A stretch of DNA of 64,000 bases, taken from Salinimicrobium tongyeongense. GTDB taxonomy: Bacteria > Bacteroidota > Bacteroidia > Flavobacteriales > Flavobacteriaceae. The translations under genes were made by a program, and so were the position numbers. The stretch covers positions 248,001 through 312,000 of the forward strand of contig NZ_CP069620.1 in the NCBI RefSeq assembly GCF_026109735.1, given 5' to 3'. This document shows positions 27,019 through 35,685 of this stretch, in pieces (positions within the stretch are counted from its first letter, which is position 1; each line of letters starts with the position of its first letter). Under the pieces are notes generated by a model. The model had not been told where the DNA came from. It searched no databases and saw only the letters and a program-made list of their open reading frames with translations.

Positions 27019-28056
27019 CTAATTTCCTCTTAAAGAAGCTCCTTTTTTTACAAATTGTGTAGATTCATAATGAACAACTTCTGTATCTATAATGATCTTT
27101 TCTTTTGGCCCGGTATTTTTTCTATTTATCCTGCTAATAAGAACATCCATAGCTTTTTCACCGATTTTGTCTGGAGATTGGTCCACAAAACTAACCGAGG
27201 GCGTAAGATATTTTGCAAGTCCTCCCCTGATAAAGCCAATAATCTTAACATCTTCAGGGATTCTGAGACCATTTTCATAGGCTAACCTGTAAGTAAGCAT
27301 GGTGCTGTCAAAATCGCTGCACAAAACGGCTTCAACCTTATCCTCTAAAAGCATCTTCAGGGTTTTTTCCCTCAGGCTTTCCAGTTTAGCCGAATTTGCC
27401 AGGTAAAAGGTATCATCTTCCCTCAGCGCTTCCTTATAGCCTTCTATCCGGGCTTTTCCTACCCCCATATGATGAATGGAAGTGGCAATCCCAATTCTTT
27501 TCAATCCTTTATTCTGAAGGTCTCGTGTGGCATCATAAAACACTTTCCTGTCATCTATCCCCACCTTATCAACCGGCATATCAAAATCTATACGATCGTA
27601 AAGCACAACAGGAATATCATACTGAATAATGCTTCTAATGTGTTCAAAATCTTTCTTCCGCTGGGTTTCTTCGGCTATGGCGATTAAAACCCCATCAACA
27701 AAACCTGCAGTGAGCATTTCGGAAATCTGCTTTTCCCGCTCATGAGATTCATTCGAAATATAAGTAATTACCTGCAATCCCTCACGTTGTGCCCTAGCTT
27801 CCATACCCGACAACACCTTTGCGAAAAAAGAATTTGCTATATTTGGTATCAGGACTCCAATAGTTCCGCTTTTACTGCTCTTTAAATTTACAGCCGTAGG
27901 GTTGGGCCGGTATTTATGCAAAGCCGCAAGCTCCTTTACCCTCTCAATAGTTTTCGGACTAATTTCTGGGCTGTCATTTAAAGCCTTTGAAACTGTCGAG
28001 ACTGAAACGTTCAGCAACTTGGCCAACTCCTTGAGGGTAATTCTTGTTTTCATCAA
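27019..28056 (-). CDS. LacI-family transcriptional regulator
   Basis: A 345-residue repressor-type protein. The N-terminal HTH reads ITLKELAKLLNVSVSTVSKALN with the hinge helix PNPTAVNLKSSKSGTIGVLIP, followed by a periplasmic-binding-protein-like effector domain (ANSFFAKVLSGMEARA). In Bacteroidota, most LacI regulators respond to sugars. It has its own promoter (28079-28107) and lies upstream of the uronate genes; control of them is possible but unproven. The frame begins with two Met codons, and ATG 28054-28056 is taken as the start. Confidence 0.93.
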   Translation of the reverse strand: MMKTRITLKELAKLLNVSVSTVSKALNDSPEISPKTIERVKELAALHKYRPNPTAVNLKSSKSGTIGVLIPNIANSFFAKVLSGMEARAQREGLQVITYISNESHEREKQISEMLTAGFVDGVLIAIAEETQRKKDFEHIRSIIQYDIPVVLYDRIDFDMPVDKVGIDDRKVFYDATRDLQNKGLKRIGIATSIHHMGVGKARIEGYKEALREDDTFYLANSAKLESLREKTLKMLLEDKVEAVLCSDFDSTMLTYRLAYENGLRIPEDVKIIGFIRGGLAKYLTPSVSFVDQSPDKIGEKAMDVLISRINRKNTGPKEKIIIDTEVVHYESTQFVKKGASLRGN

Positions 28057-28078
28057 AAAAATATATAGGGGTTAGCTA

Positions 28079-28107
28079 CAAATTTAATAAAGCCCGAGTA
28101 AATTCAA
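28079..28107 (-). promoter_or_regulatory. Bacteroidota-type promoter of the lacI-family gene
   Basis: On the minus strand, TTG (28105-28107) is followed after 18 bp by TAAATTTG (28079-28086), matching TTG-N17-23-TAnnTTTG. The predicted transcript starts near 28072, about 15 bases before the ATG. Confidence 0.65.
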
Positions 28108-28164
28108 TATTTTTTGTTTGAAACTTCTGAACTTTTTTATAATTTATTACAAAGTCATTTTAAT

Positions 28165-28308
28165 ATGCAGTTTTTTAAAAGTTATTGGTTCTATATCATA
28201 GCAGCCTTCATCACCATTTTTGGCCTTATTACGGGATGGTATTTCTTTTTCTTGCTGGTACTGCCTTTCGGGTTATTTAATTTCGGCGGGAAAGACCCCA
28301 GGAAGTAG
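28165..28308 (+). CDS. Small membrane protein
   Basis: A 47-residue protein starting MQFFKSYWFYIIAAF. Almost all of it is hydrophobic, with two adjacent membrane-prone segments (FYIIAAFITIFGLITGWYF and FLLVLPFG), and it ends in a polar FNFGGKDPRK tail. The open frame extends 17 codons further upstream, but that part is polar and the ATG at 28165 is more plausible. No family is recognised. It is divergent from lacI and lies 89 bp before the next gene. Confidence 0.55.
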   Translation: MQFFKSYWFYIIAAFITIFGLITGWYFFFLLVLPFGLFNFGGKDPRK

Positions 28309-28397
28309 CTGCGTTAAATTAATACTAATCCCGCGTGCTTACTTGCATACCCCAAATTTGCAGCGTAATTTAATCCTGAACCAAAATAAAACCAGTA

Positions 28398-28721
28398 ATG
28401 AAACAAAAAGGAACACTTTCTCAAACCTTAAACATGCTTCGCACAGAAGAAGGCTATGAAGAAGATTTCAACCTTCTAGATGAAGAACTCAAATCTACTG
28501 AAGAAAGAGAAAAATTTCTTTCCCAAGACTTTGTTGTAGATGAAGTCTACCGGTTTGAAGGCCCTTCCAATCCCGGTGATGAAGCTACTCTTTATGCTAT
28601 TACCACTTCTTCGGGAAGAAAAGGTGTTCTGCTTGACGGGTACAATTATTCTTCAGGCCAAATCTCTGAGGAACTACTTAAAAAACTGGACCTCAAGAGC
28701 AACCGGCCAACTTCAGAATAG
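28398..28721 (+). CDS. Conserved small protein (often mislabelled PRPP synthetase)
   Basis: A 107-residue acidic protein with the conserved central stretch VDEVYRFEGPSNPGDEATLY followed by AITTSSGRKGVLLDGYN. This is the family commonly deposited as phosphoribosylpyrophosphate synthetase in Flavobacteria, although it is far too short and lacks the PRPP motif. The function is unknown. There is no signal peptide and no Cys. It precedes dps by 65 bp and is probably a separate transcript since a -7 box lies between them. Confidence 0.8.
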   Translation: MKQKGTLSQTLNMLRTEEGYEEDFNLLDEELKSTEEREKFLSQDFVVDEVYRFEGPSNPGDEATLYAITTSSGRKGVLLDGYNYSSGQISEELLKKLDLKSNRPTSE

Positions 28722-28746
28722 GCTTCGATTTACCGCATAATTATTG

Positions 28747-28754
28747 TATATTTG
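28747..28754 (+). promoter_or_regulatory. -7 box (TATATTTG) of dps-mscS
   Basis: TATATTTG matches the TAnnTTTG consensus 33 bp before the dps ATG. A perfect -33 TTG is missing at the right distance (TTCG is present near 28724), so activator dependence is possible, which would suit a stress gene. Confidence 0.5.
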
Positions 28755-28786
28755 TATACTAAATAACAAAACCATAAATAAAAACT

Positions 28787-29278
28787 ATGAGCTACTTAGG
28801 TTTAGACGCCAAAGAAACGTCAAATACAGTTCAGGAACTTAATGTTCTTTTAGCCGATTATCATCTATACTATCAAAAACTTCGCAACTATCACTGGAAT
28901 GTAATAGGAAAGAATTTCTTTGATCTTCACGAGAAATTTGAAGAGCTGTATGACGATGCTAAAATTAAAATTGATGAGATTGCCGAGCGTATCCTCACCT
29001 TGAGGTACCAGCCTACAAGCAATTTAAGCGAATACCTTAAAATTTCTAACCTCGAAGAATCAAAATCAGATCTTTCAGATTTACAGATGATCGAAAATCT
29101 TCTTAAAGACCACGGTACTATCCTGAAGCAAATGCGCAAGGTAGTTGAAGTGGCCGAAAAAGGAGGAGATGAAGGCACCATTGACCTTATAGGTGCTTAC
29201 ATCAGGGAACTGGAAAAAACCAGCTGGATGTTGGATGCCTGGAAAATGAAAACAGCCGAACAACATAAGCCGGTATAA
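28787..29278 (+). CDS. dps: Dps family ferritin-like DNA-protection protein
   Basis: A 163-residue Dps. The ferroxidase residues are recognisable with the correct spacing: His36 in NYHWNVIG, then Asp63 and Glu67 in KIDEIAERI, with His48 in DLHEKFEEL as the other inter-subunit ligand. It would form a dodecamer that oxidises and stores iron with H2O2 and shields DNA. It is followed after 6 bp by an mscS gene, an arrangement consistent with a stress-response transcript. Confidence 0.95.
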   Translation: MSYLGLDAKETSNTVQELNVLLADYHLYYQKLRNYHWNVIGKNFFDLHEKFEELYDDAKIKIDEIAERILTLRYQPTSNLSEYLKISNLEESKSDLSDLQMIENLLKDHGTILKQMRKVVEVAEKGGDEGTIDLIGAYIRELEKTSWMLDAWKMKTAEQHKPV

Positions 29279-29284
29279 CACTTA

Positions 29285-30184
29285 ATGTCGCAAGAAGAAT
29301 TTGACATACAAAATTCCGTAGAAGGAATTTGGACGAAATTAGGCGAATGGCTGGATTCCATAATCCTGGGTTTGCCTAATTTCATTTTGGCCGTTCTGGT
29401 CTTCATCCTTTTTGTTTTAGCTGCCAAATACCTGGGAAAACTGCTCGATAAGCTCCTCAGGTTTAAAGTAAGGCAGGCCTCCATTCGTGAAATCACCATC
29501 AAGATCCTCAAGGTAGTAGTCATTGCCATAGGGTTCTTTGTGGCTCTTGGCCTGCTCAACCTCAACACCGTACTCACATCTGTACTGGCCGGTGCCGGGG
29601 TGGTGGGGCTTGCTGTGGGTCTCGCCCTGCAGGGCACCCTAAACAACACCTTTTCGGGGATCCTGCTGAGTTTCCTTCCCGAATTACAAATTGGGGACTG
29701 GATCGAAAACAACGGCTATGCCGGAAGGGTCGTGGAAATCAACCTGAGAAGTATCGTCATCAGGGAAGCCGATAATAATTACGTGGTAATTCCAAACTCC
29801 CAGGTAATTGATGCCCCTTTCAAAAACTTTTCCCGCACATCGCGCTCAAGGATCACAGTAAGCTGCGGAGTAGCCTACAATTCTGATCTTGAACTCGTAA
29901 AAACCATCACCGTTAACACCATTTCAGAACTTTTTCGTCAAAAAAAGGGCGAAGAAGTAGAATTCATGTATAACGAGTTTGGAGATAGTTCCATCAACTT
30001 TGTGGTGAGGTTCTGGAGCGATGCCACCAACAACAGGGACATACTTTTTGCCCGAAGCACTGCCATCATGGCCATTAAAAAGACTTACGACGAGCATGAC
30101 GTCAATATTCCTTTCCCAATTCGCACGCTTGAATTCAACAACAAACTCAATATACAAAAGCCGTCTGCAGAAGGGGAACTATAA
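29285..30184 (+). CDS. mscS: Small-conductance mechanosensitive channel (MscS family)
   Basis: A 299-residue channel. Three membrane segments are visible: about residues 25-50 (FILAVLVFILFVLAAKYLGK), 72-92 (VVVIAIGFFVALGLLNL) and the pore helix TM3 with AGAGVVGLAVGLALQGTLNNTFSGI, whose Ala/Gly packing is diagnostic. The cytosolic beta domain follows with IGDWIE and VIPNSQVIDAPFKNFSR. It gates under membrane tension to release solutes in hypo-osmotic shock. The ATG lies 6 bp after the dps stop. Confidence 0.95.
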   Translation: MSQEEFDIQNSVEGIWTKLGEWLDSIILGLPNFILAVLVFILFVLAAKYLGKLLDKLLRFKVRQASIREITIKILKVVVIAIGFFVALGLLNLNTVLTSVLAGAGVVGLAVGLALQGTLNNTFSGILLSFLPELQIGDWIENNGYAGRVVEINLRSIVIREADNNYVVIPNSQVIDAPFKNFSRTSRSRITVSCGVAYNSDLELVKTITVNTISELFRQKKGEEVEFMYNEFGDSSINFVVRFWSDATNNRDILFARSTAIMAIKKTYDEHDVNIPFPIRTLEFNNKLNIQKPSAEGEL

Positions 30185-30716
30185 CCCCACTTAAAAGCCC
30201 TTATCCATATCCCTCTACCAGTACTGAATAATTTTATTTCTGCTGAAGATCGTTTCCTGCTGACTTCTCAAAAATGGCAAAAAACCGGAGCATTTTTCAC
30301 CTTCTTTAAAAAAGCCATCATTTTTACTGAAACTTGCTCTAAAAGACACTGAAATCCCTCTCTTTAAACCGTTTTATCCAGGTTTTGAACTCAGCAGGCA
30401 GGAATTTTATCATTTCCTGCCGGAAAATTCTCATTTGAAGATATTTTTAAAGCTGAAAAGCAGTTTTTGAGAGGGCAATCATCTTATTTCCTTTCAGAAA
30501 AGGTTAAATCAGGGTCTTTTCATTCTTCTGAAAGGGCATTTGAAAACGGCATTTTTAGAACATCAAAAAAACTGCCTTAAAAGCCGTTTTTGAATCCTTT
30601 TGAAGAAGCGCGATTTAATTATTCACTTCCGGTTTAACAGAAGTTATCGCACGACTTCAGAGGGAATTCTGAACAACTTTTAAGACAGCTTTGAAATATT
30701 TTCCGAAGAAATTAGG
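30185..30716. other. 532-bp noncoding gap with degenerate A/T-arm palindromes
   Basis: No convincing gene. The interval contains several near-copies of the word CAAAAATGGC...GCATTTTTG: 30267-30300 (arms separated by about 10 bp), 30542-30558 and 30563-30593. It separates mscS from the convergent end of the large metallophosphatase gene, so these may act as bidirectional terminators or be decayed members of a dispersed repeat. Confidence 0.5.
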
Positions 30717-33700
30717 TTAAAAACTCACTCCCAAACTAAAACTGAAGCGGAGTTTCTCACCGCCTGAAAAAAGGTTGAGTTTCGCCGAAACAGCCTCGGC
30801 CCCGGTTATCCATAATCCGCCGCCATAGCTGTCATGCCACAGGTTACTGTCTTCGCCGTCAAGCCAGACCCTACCCACGTCATAACCGGCAAATACACCA
30901 ATCTGGAACGGCACGAACGAAGTTTTGAACTCATCAAAACTGTACCGTAGATCATTGCCCCAAACAAAAGCACTTTCTCCAGAGAAACGTTCTTCCCTGA
31001 AACCTCTAAGGCTTTCGGCACCCCCAAGAGTCGCAGCCTGGTAGAACTCGAAATCGTCTTCCCAAAGCACTTCGGCATTCACCCGGGAATTGATCACCCA
31101 CTTGTCATTTCGCGTTACCGCCTTGTAGAACTCGAGATATGGACGAACAAAACCGTAGAGGTTATCGGTTTCGCCGGTATTAATCTTTCCGCCGCCAACA
31201 AATTCAAATTTCATCCCGTTGGTTGGGTTGAGCACATCATCATAGCTTTCATACCTAAAAAGCCCTTCTAAGCCGGCAAAATACTGGCGGTCAAAAAAGT
31301 TGGTTTCCTTCATGTATTCCCCTGAAAGAAAACGCCCACTGGTCTCCTCAATTTGTACGCCTTCAAAAGATGCGGTTAACTGGTAGAAACGACCAAAAGG
31401 GGTGTTTTTGACAATTCCGGCATCCCCGCCTATCCTGCTAATGCGCACCCGGTTAAAATCTTTACCCAGTTCTTCTTCATAATTTTTGGTCTCATTACCC
31501 ATTCCGAAGAAATTTCGGGTGTAACTGGGATTTGTAAAATGGGCTTTCAGAAGAAAGTTATAGTCTCCAAAAATATTGGCGAATTCGCCGCGGTACCTCA
31601 AATCAAAACTTTCAGTAGCAAAATAATACCCGGCCCTAAACCTGTGCTGAGCGGTAAAAGGGTTTCTTCGGAAACCATATTTGGTAAAGGAGGTGCTCAC
31701 GCCCACCTGGAAGCCGTCATCGGGATTATAACCCACTGCCGGAAGTATGGAACTTGAGGTATAGATCTTGCGATCTTTATCAAAAACATTCACCTCGTAG
31801 TTATCTGTGAAAGTAATATCTGCACCGTCGTTGACCTCAACGGTGTTGGGCAGGGATTCATGATCATAAACCTTCACTTTTTTGCCATTTTTGATCCTGT
31901 AGATGTCATTGTTCTGCCCCCCAATGATCCTCACCAGAATTTTAGCGGGAGCTTCCCCAAAGACTTCAAAAATATCGTCATCATCGAGGCCGTACACCCA
32001 TAATTCGCCGGTCACAGCAGGATCGTACTCCCTATTGCTCACCACATCGGCCTTTTCACCATCCTTTATTCTGTAAACGCTCACTCGGGTCTTGCCTTCG
32101 GGAAGACGTTCAATTTCAATATGATCATCTTTATCGGTAGCAGTGATCATGGCAAATTTGGCAAAGTAGTTATAGTACCTTTCAGCAATGTCAACTATAT
32201 TATTTCTTCGAGCCTTCAGATTTCTTATAATTCGCTGAGTTGCTTCTCCCCGGGTTTCTTCCGGAAGTTCTGCAAAGGCCTCTTCAATAACTTCATCTGT
32301 GATTTGCTCCTGCAGGTACCTGGCCTGCCGCAACCATTCTTCTTTTGAAGAATTTTGAATGAGGCTCCTGTCCAGCCCCACGGCAGCCGAGTTAAACCAC
32401 TCGATGTTGCTGATATCCTCATCATAAACCGCAAATTGATTGGCAAATCCGGTTAAGCCTCTTAAGGTGTTAAAGAAAGCGCCATCAAAATTGGAAAATA
32501 CCTGATCTCTGTCTCGGGGAATGGGCTTAAAAAGGTGGTTTCCTGCTTCATCCTCAATTTCGGCCCATCTCCATTGGTCTTCATGCCTGTCCCAATCGCC
32601 CACCAGCATGTCAAAAATCCTTGCCCTTATATAAGCTGCCTCGTCAAGACTGTATTTTTCATCACGGCGAAGTCGCTCAAATACACCTGATGTACTTTCA
32701 ATATCATGGTTTGGACTGCCAAAAGATTCATATCCAACCCAGCCTTCTTCGGGCCGCTCCACGATCATGTAAAGTTCATCTCCATATTCACTGTTGAAAT
32801 CTCCCAAAGCTTTTTGCTTCGGAACATAAAATACCTGCGGATTTGTATGGAAAATCCCGGCAGCTTCAGACAGTTTCGGAATTGCCAGAAAGGCATAAGG
32901 ATGTGCCGAAGTATAAAAATCCCTAATAACATCTTCGGCAAGGGTATTCTCAAATTTGGTTTCTACAGGCGTGTCTTTGTAGGCCACGGTTTGAATGAAC
33001 TGCACGGCACTCTTCTCGAGCGCCCTAAGGTTATAATCCCTCCCCTGCGAATCTTTTAACCGGAGAGAGCGAGTTTGGTGCCCTCCCCCGGCCCGCTCTA
33101 CGGTGAGCCCACCGTACAAAGTATCGAGAATGGCCACGGGAACTTCTACCGGTGTTCCATACAGATCTCTGTACCTGTCTCCCCAAATGCTTTCGTAGGT
33201 GGTAGACACCAAGGTATCGGCAGGCTCATAGACTGAGGCGCGTACCCTTTGCGGGAAAGACGTTGAAAGGGTATCGGTATTAAATGGCTGTGGCGCAGCA
33301 ATGACTTCTTTTTGATACAGCAATTTTGGTTTTTTATTTTCACTGCCGTACATACTTACCCAGGAAGAGCCATCTTTAAAAATGTCAAGCGTGGCAAACC
33401 CCTGGCCCGAATAAGCAAATAAGCCGTCGCTCCCCAGCCCCACATAAGAAGCCTTGGATGCCGACCCGGAGACTATCTGCTTAATCTCATCGTGTTCAAT
33501 GTACTGTACCGAATGATCGTGCCCCGAAACAAATACGACATTCCCCCAGCGGGAAGCAATAGTTTCTATGCGTTTTCTCATTCCCTTATAGCGTTCATTC
33601 TGAAGATCGGTACTGGTTACACCTCCTGTTGTTCTAATGAAGTTGGCCAAAGTACCAAGAATAGGCAGCGGTAGTTTGCGCTGGGTAGGATAAAGGTGGT

Positions 33701-34439
33701 CTGTAAGGCTGAAGTTTCCGCCGTGCAATCCGTTGGTATATAATGGATGGTGAATTGCAAAGACCACAGTCTTGGTCTGGTTCTTTTTTAACTCGCTGTC
33801 AATTTCCTGGAAAAAGGCTTCTCTGGTCTTTATTTCATCACAGTCGTCGTTAATTTTGGGGTGCTCATCCCAGTCTTCGAGAAACCACTGAGAGTCGGCC
33901 ACCAAAAGCTGAATACTATCTGTGACCTCAATAGAAGTCAATCCGCAACCGGCTTCAGGAAGAAAGACGTCGTCTCTTTCGAGTTTTTCCCGAAGGTAAT
34001 CTGCCTGGCGTTCCAACCCTGTTAATCCCTGGGCATACCAGTCGTGGTTTCCCGGGACGAAGAACAGGTTTCCGTCGTAATTCTCTACTGCATCTATCTG
34101 GGCATCCAGGCGGTATTCCATAAGTTCCCTCTCGGGGTGGTCTTCAGAAACAAGACCTGCAGGGTATACATTATCACCAAGGAAAATAGTGTAATTACCC
34201 ACCTGTTTTACTGAGTCTATATAAGTCTTGAACGCAAGAAGGGCTTCGGAAGAGCCTCCCGGAGGAGAATATCCTCCGTCTCCCAGTAGATAAAATGATT
34301 TTTCAATTTCTTTTTCTGTGGGATAACCAAAATCTTCTGAAGGTTCATCCTTGGCAAAATAAAGCTGATTAAGGTGTGGTGCACAGCCTGTGATTACAAT
34401 AAACAGTGCCAGTGTTAGAAATATGTTATTTTTTCTCAT
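30717..34439 (-). CDS. Lipoprotein fusing metallophosphatase, kinase-like region and outer-membrane barrel
   Basis: A 1240-residue protein. A lipobox ends at Cys19 (IVITGC). The calcineurin/purple-acid-phosphatase-like domain (about 45-350) shows GDGG at 53-56, GDN at 88-90, GNHD at 130-133, HH at 230-231 and GHDH at 306-309. A middle region (about 450-760) contains RSLRLKDSQGRDYNLRALEK at 457-476, VGDWDRHEDQWRW at 613-625 and PRDRDQVF at 641-648, an arrangement reminiscent of Fam20/CotH/HipA-type kinase catalytic and metal loops. From about 890 to the C-terminal Phe it is beta-strand-rich, like the BamA/Omp85 surface-antigen barrel. The phosphatase and barrel calls are firm; kinase activity is inferred. 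It is divergent, by 55 bp, from the HD-PycTM gene. Confidence 0.85.
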   Translation of the reverse strand: MRKNNIFLTLALFIVITGCAPHLNQLYFAKDEPSEDFGYPTEKEIEKSFYLLGDGGYSPPGGSSEALLAFKTYIDSVKQVGNYTIFLGDNVYPAGLVSEDHPERELMEYRLDAQIDAVENYDGNLFFVPGNHDWYAQGLTGLERQADYLREKLERDDVFLPEAGCGLTSIEVTDSIQLLVADSQWFLEDWDEHPKINDDCDEIKTREAFFQEIDSELKKNQTKTVVFAIHHPLYTNGLHGGNFSLTDHLYPTQRKLPLPILGTLANFIRTTGGVTSTDLQNERYKGMRKRIETIASRWGNVVFVSGHDHSVQYIEHDEIKQIVSGSASKASYVGLGSDGLFAYSGQGFATLDIFKDGSSWVSMYGSENKKPKLLYQKEVIAAPQPFNTDTLSTSFPQRVRASVYEPADTLVSTTYESIWGDRYRDLYGTPVEVPVAILDTLYGGLTVERAGGGHQTRSLRLKDSQGRDYNLRALEKSAVQFIQTVAYKDTPVETKFENTLAEDVIRDFYTSAHPYAFLAIPKLSEAAGIFHTNPQVFYVPKQKALGDFNSEYGDELYMIVERPEEGWVGYESFGSPNHDIESTSGVFERLRRDEKYSLDEAAYIRARIFDMLVGDWDRHEDQWRWAEIEDEAGNHLFKPIPRDRDQVFSNFDGAFFNTLRGLTGFANQFAVYDEDISNIEWFNSAAVGLDRSLIQNSSKEEWLRQARYLQEQITDEVIEEAFAELPEETRGEATQRIIRNLKARRNNIVDIAERYYNYFAKFAMITATDKDDHIEIERLPEGKTRVSVYRIKDGEKADVVSNREYDPAVTGELWVYGLDDDDIFEVFGEAPAKILVRIIGGQNNDIYRIKNGKKVKVYDHESLPNTVEVNDGADITFTDNYEVNVFDKDRKIYTSSSILPAVGYNPDDGFQVGVSTSFTKYGFRRNPFTAQHRFRAGYYFATESFDLRYRGEFANIFGDYNFLLKAHFTNPSYTRNFFGMGNETKNYEEELGKDFNRVRISRIGGDAGIVKNTPFGRFYQLTASFEGVQIEETSGRFLSGEYMKETNFFDRQYFAGLEGLFRYESYDDVLNPTNGMKFEFVGGGKINTGETDNLYGFVRPYLEFYKAVTRNDKWVINSRVNAEVLWEDDFEFYQAATLGGAESLRGFREERFSGESAFVWGNDLRYSFDEFKTSFVPFQIGVFAGYDVGRVWLDGEDSNLWHDSYGGGLWITGAEAVSAKLNLFSGGEKLRFSFSLGVSF

Positions 34440-34494
34440 ACAAAATTATTGGGGGGATTTTTTTGTAATTTGGTGAAAACCTAACCACAATTGA

Positions 34495-35685
34495 ATGACA
34501 ACTCTTACCGGTAAAGCTGAAAATTTCGTACAGGATCTATTCAGTAAAAAACTACCTAATACATTCATTTATCATAACTTTAAACACACTCAGAGGGTAG
34601 TTAAAAGTACTAAAGAATTAATTGAAAAATCTCAAATTGATGTTAAACAGGAGGAGCCCTTACTTCTGGCTGCGTGGTTACATGACACGGGTTATACCCG
34701 TAAATATGCCGGCCACGAAGAAGAAAGTGTAAAAATAGCCGAGACCTGGCTGCAGGAGCAGCATGCCGGCCAGCAGCTTATCGATGCTGTCTCCAGGCTC
34801 ATTCTTGCTACACGCATGCATGCCGAACCTAAAGACCTTTCTGAAAAGATCATCAAGGATGCCGACACCTCTCATTTAGCCAAAGATTATTTTGAAGAGA
34901 CCAGCGAATTTCTTCGCCAGGAACTTAAACTTCAAAAGATAAAGAACTTTACACACCAGGAATGGATTGAAAAGAACATTGAACTTTTTACAGAGCGGCA
35001 CGAATATTATACACCCTACGCCCGGGAAAACTGGAAGGAGCAAAAGGATAAAAACCTGTATAACCTGCTCAATAAAGAAAGAAAAGCAAAAAAGAAATTA
35101 GCCAAAGAAGAAGCCAAGGCGCGCCTGAAAGTAAAATATAAGGATAAAAGTCCCGACAGGGGGATTCAAACCCTCTTTAGGGTTACCATGCGCAATCACC
35201 TAAAGTTAAGTGATATAGCCGATGCTAAGGCAAACATCCTGCTTTCGGTTAATGCCATAATCATTTCACTGGCCATTGCCAACTTCATCCCAGATCTTGG
35301 AACCCCAACAACTGCCAGCCCCGCGGTTATGATACCAATTTTTATATTGATGATCTTTAGCGTGGCATCCATCATTGGGGCCATTATGTCTACACGCCCA
35401 AACGTTACCTCTGGTGAATTTACTCGGGAGCAAATCAAAAACGGTGAAGTAAACGTGCTGTTCTTCGGAAATTTTCACCGCATGCCTTACGAGCAGTTTG
35501 AATGGGCCATGCATGAGATTCTCGAAAATCAAAGTGATGTGTACGAATCTCTCATGAAAGACCTTTACATGCTGGGAGTGGTACTAAACCGGAAGTATTA
35601 TTTATTGAGAATTACCTACACCATTTTTATGGTAGGCATCATTCTTTCGGTCCTCAGTTTTATCGCCACTTACTACTTTGCCTAG
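34495..35685 (+). CDS. HD-domain protein with C-terminal Pycsar-effector-like (PycTM/DUF5706) domain
   Basis: A 396-residue protein. Residues 1-190 form an HD phosphohydrolase domain with His31, the HD pair 63-64 in AAWLHDTGY and Asp122 in IIKDADTS, all metal ligands being present. A basic coiled stretch (about 190-220) leads to a PycTM-type region beginning RVTMRNHLKLSDIADAKANI, with membrane segments at about 248-268, 276-298 and 371-393. In Pycsar defence, PycTM effectors respond to cCMP/cUMP. No cyclase gene lies in this window, so this looks like an orphan, possibly a housekeeping or membrane-signalling member. It overlaps the convergent GAF gene by 84 bp. Confidence 0.82.
   Translation: MTTLTGKAENFVQDLFSKKLPNTFIYHNFKHTQRVVKSTKELIEKSQIDVKQEEPLLLAAWLHDTGYTRKYAGHEEESVKIAETWLQEQHAGQQLIDAVSRLILATRMHAEPKDLSEKIIKDADTSHLAKDYFEETSEFLRQELKLQKIKNFTHQEWIEKNIELFTERHEYYTPYARENWKEQKDKNLYNLLNKERKAKKKLAKEEAKARLKVKYKDKSPDRGIQTLFRVTMRNHLKLSDIADAKANILLSVNAIIISLAIANFIPDLGTPTTASPAVMIPIFILMIFSVASIIGAIMSTRPNVTSGEFTREQIKNGEVNVLFFGNFHRMPYEQFEWAMHEILENQSDVYESLMKDLYMLGVVLNRKYYLLRITYTIFMVGIILSVLSFIATYYFA

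Noticed and set aside
34495-35685. Reading the HD-PycTM gene as part of a Pycsar defence island
   Set aside because: No pyrimidine cyclase gene, no mobility genes and no other defence genes in the window, so only the domain resemblance is kept.
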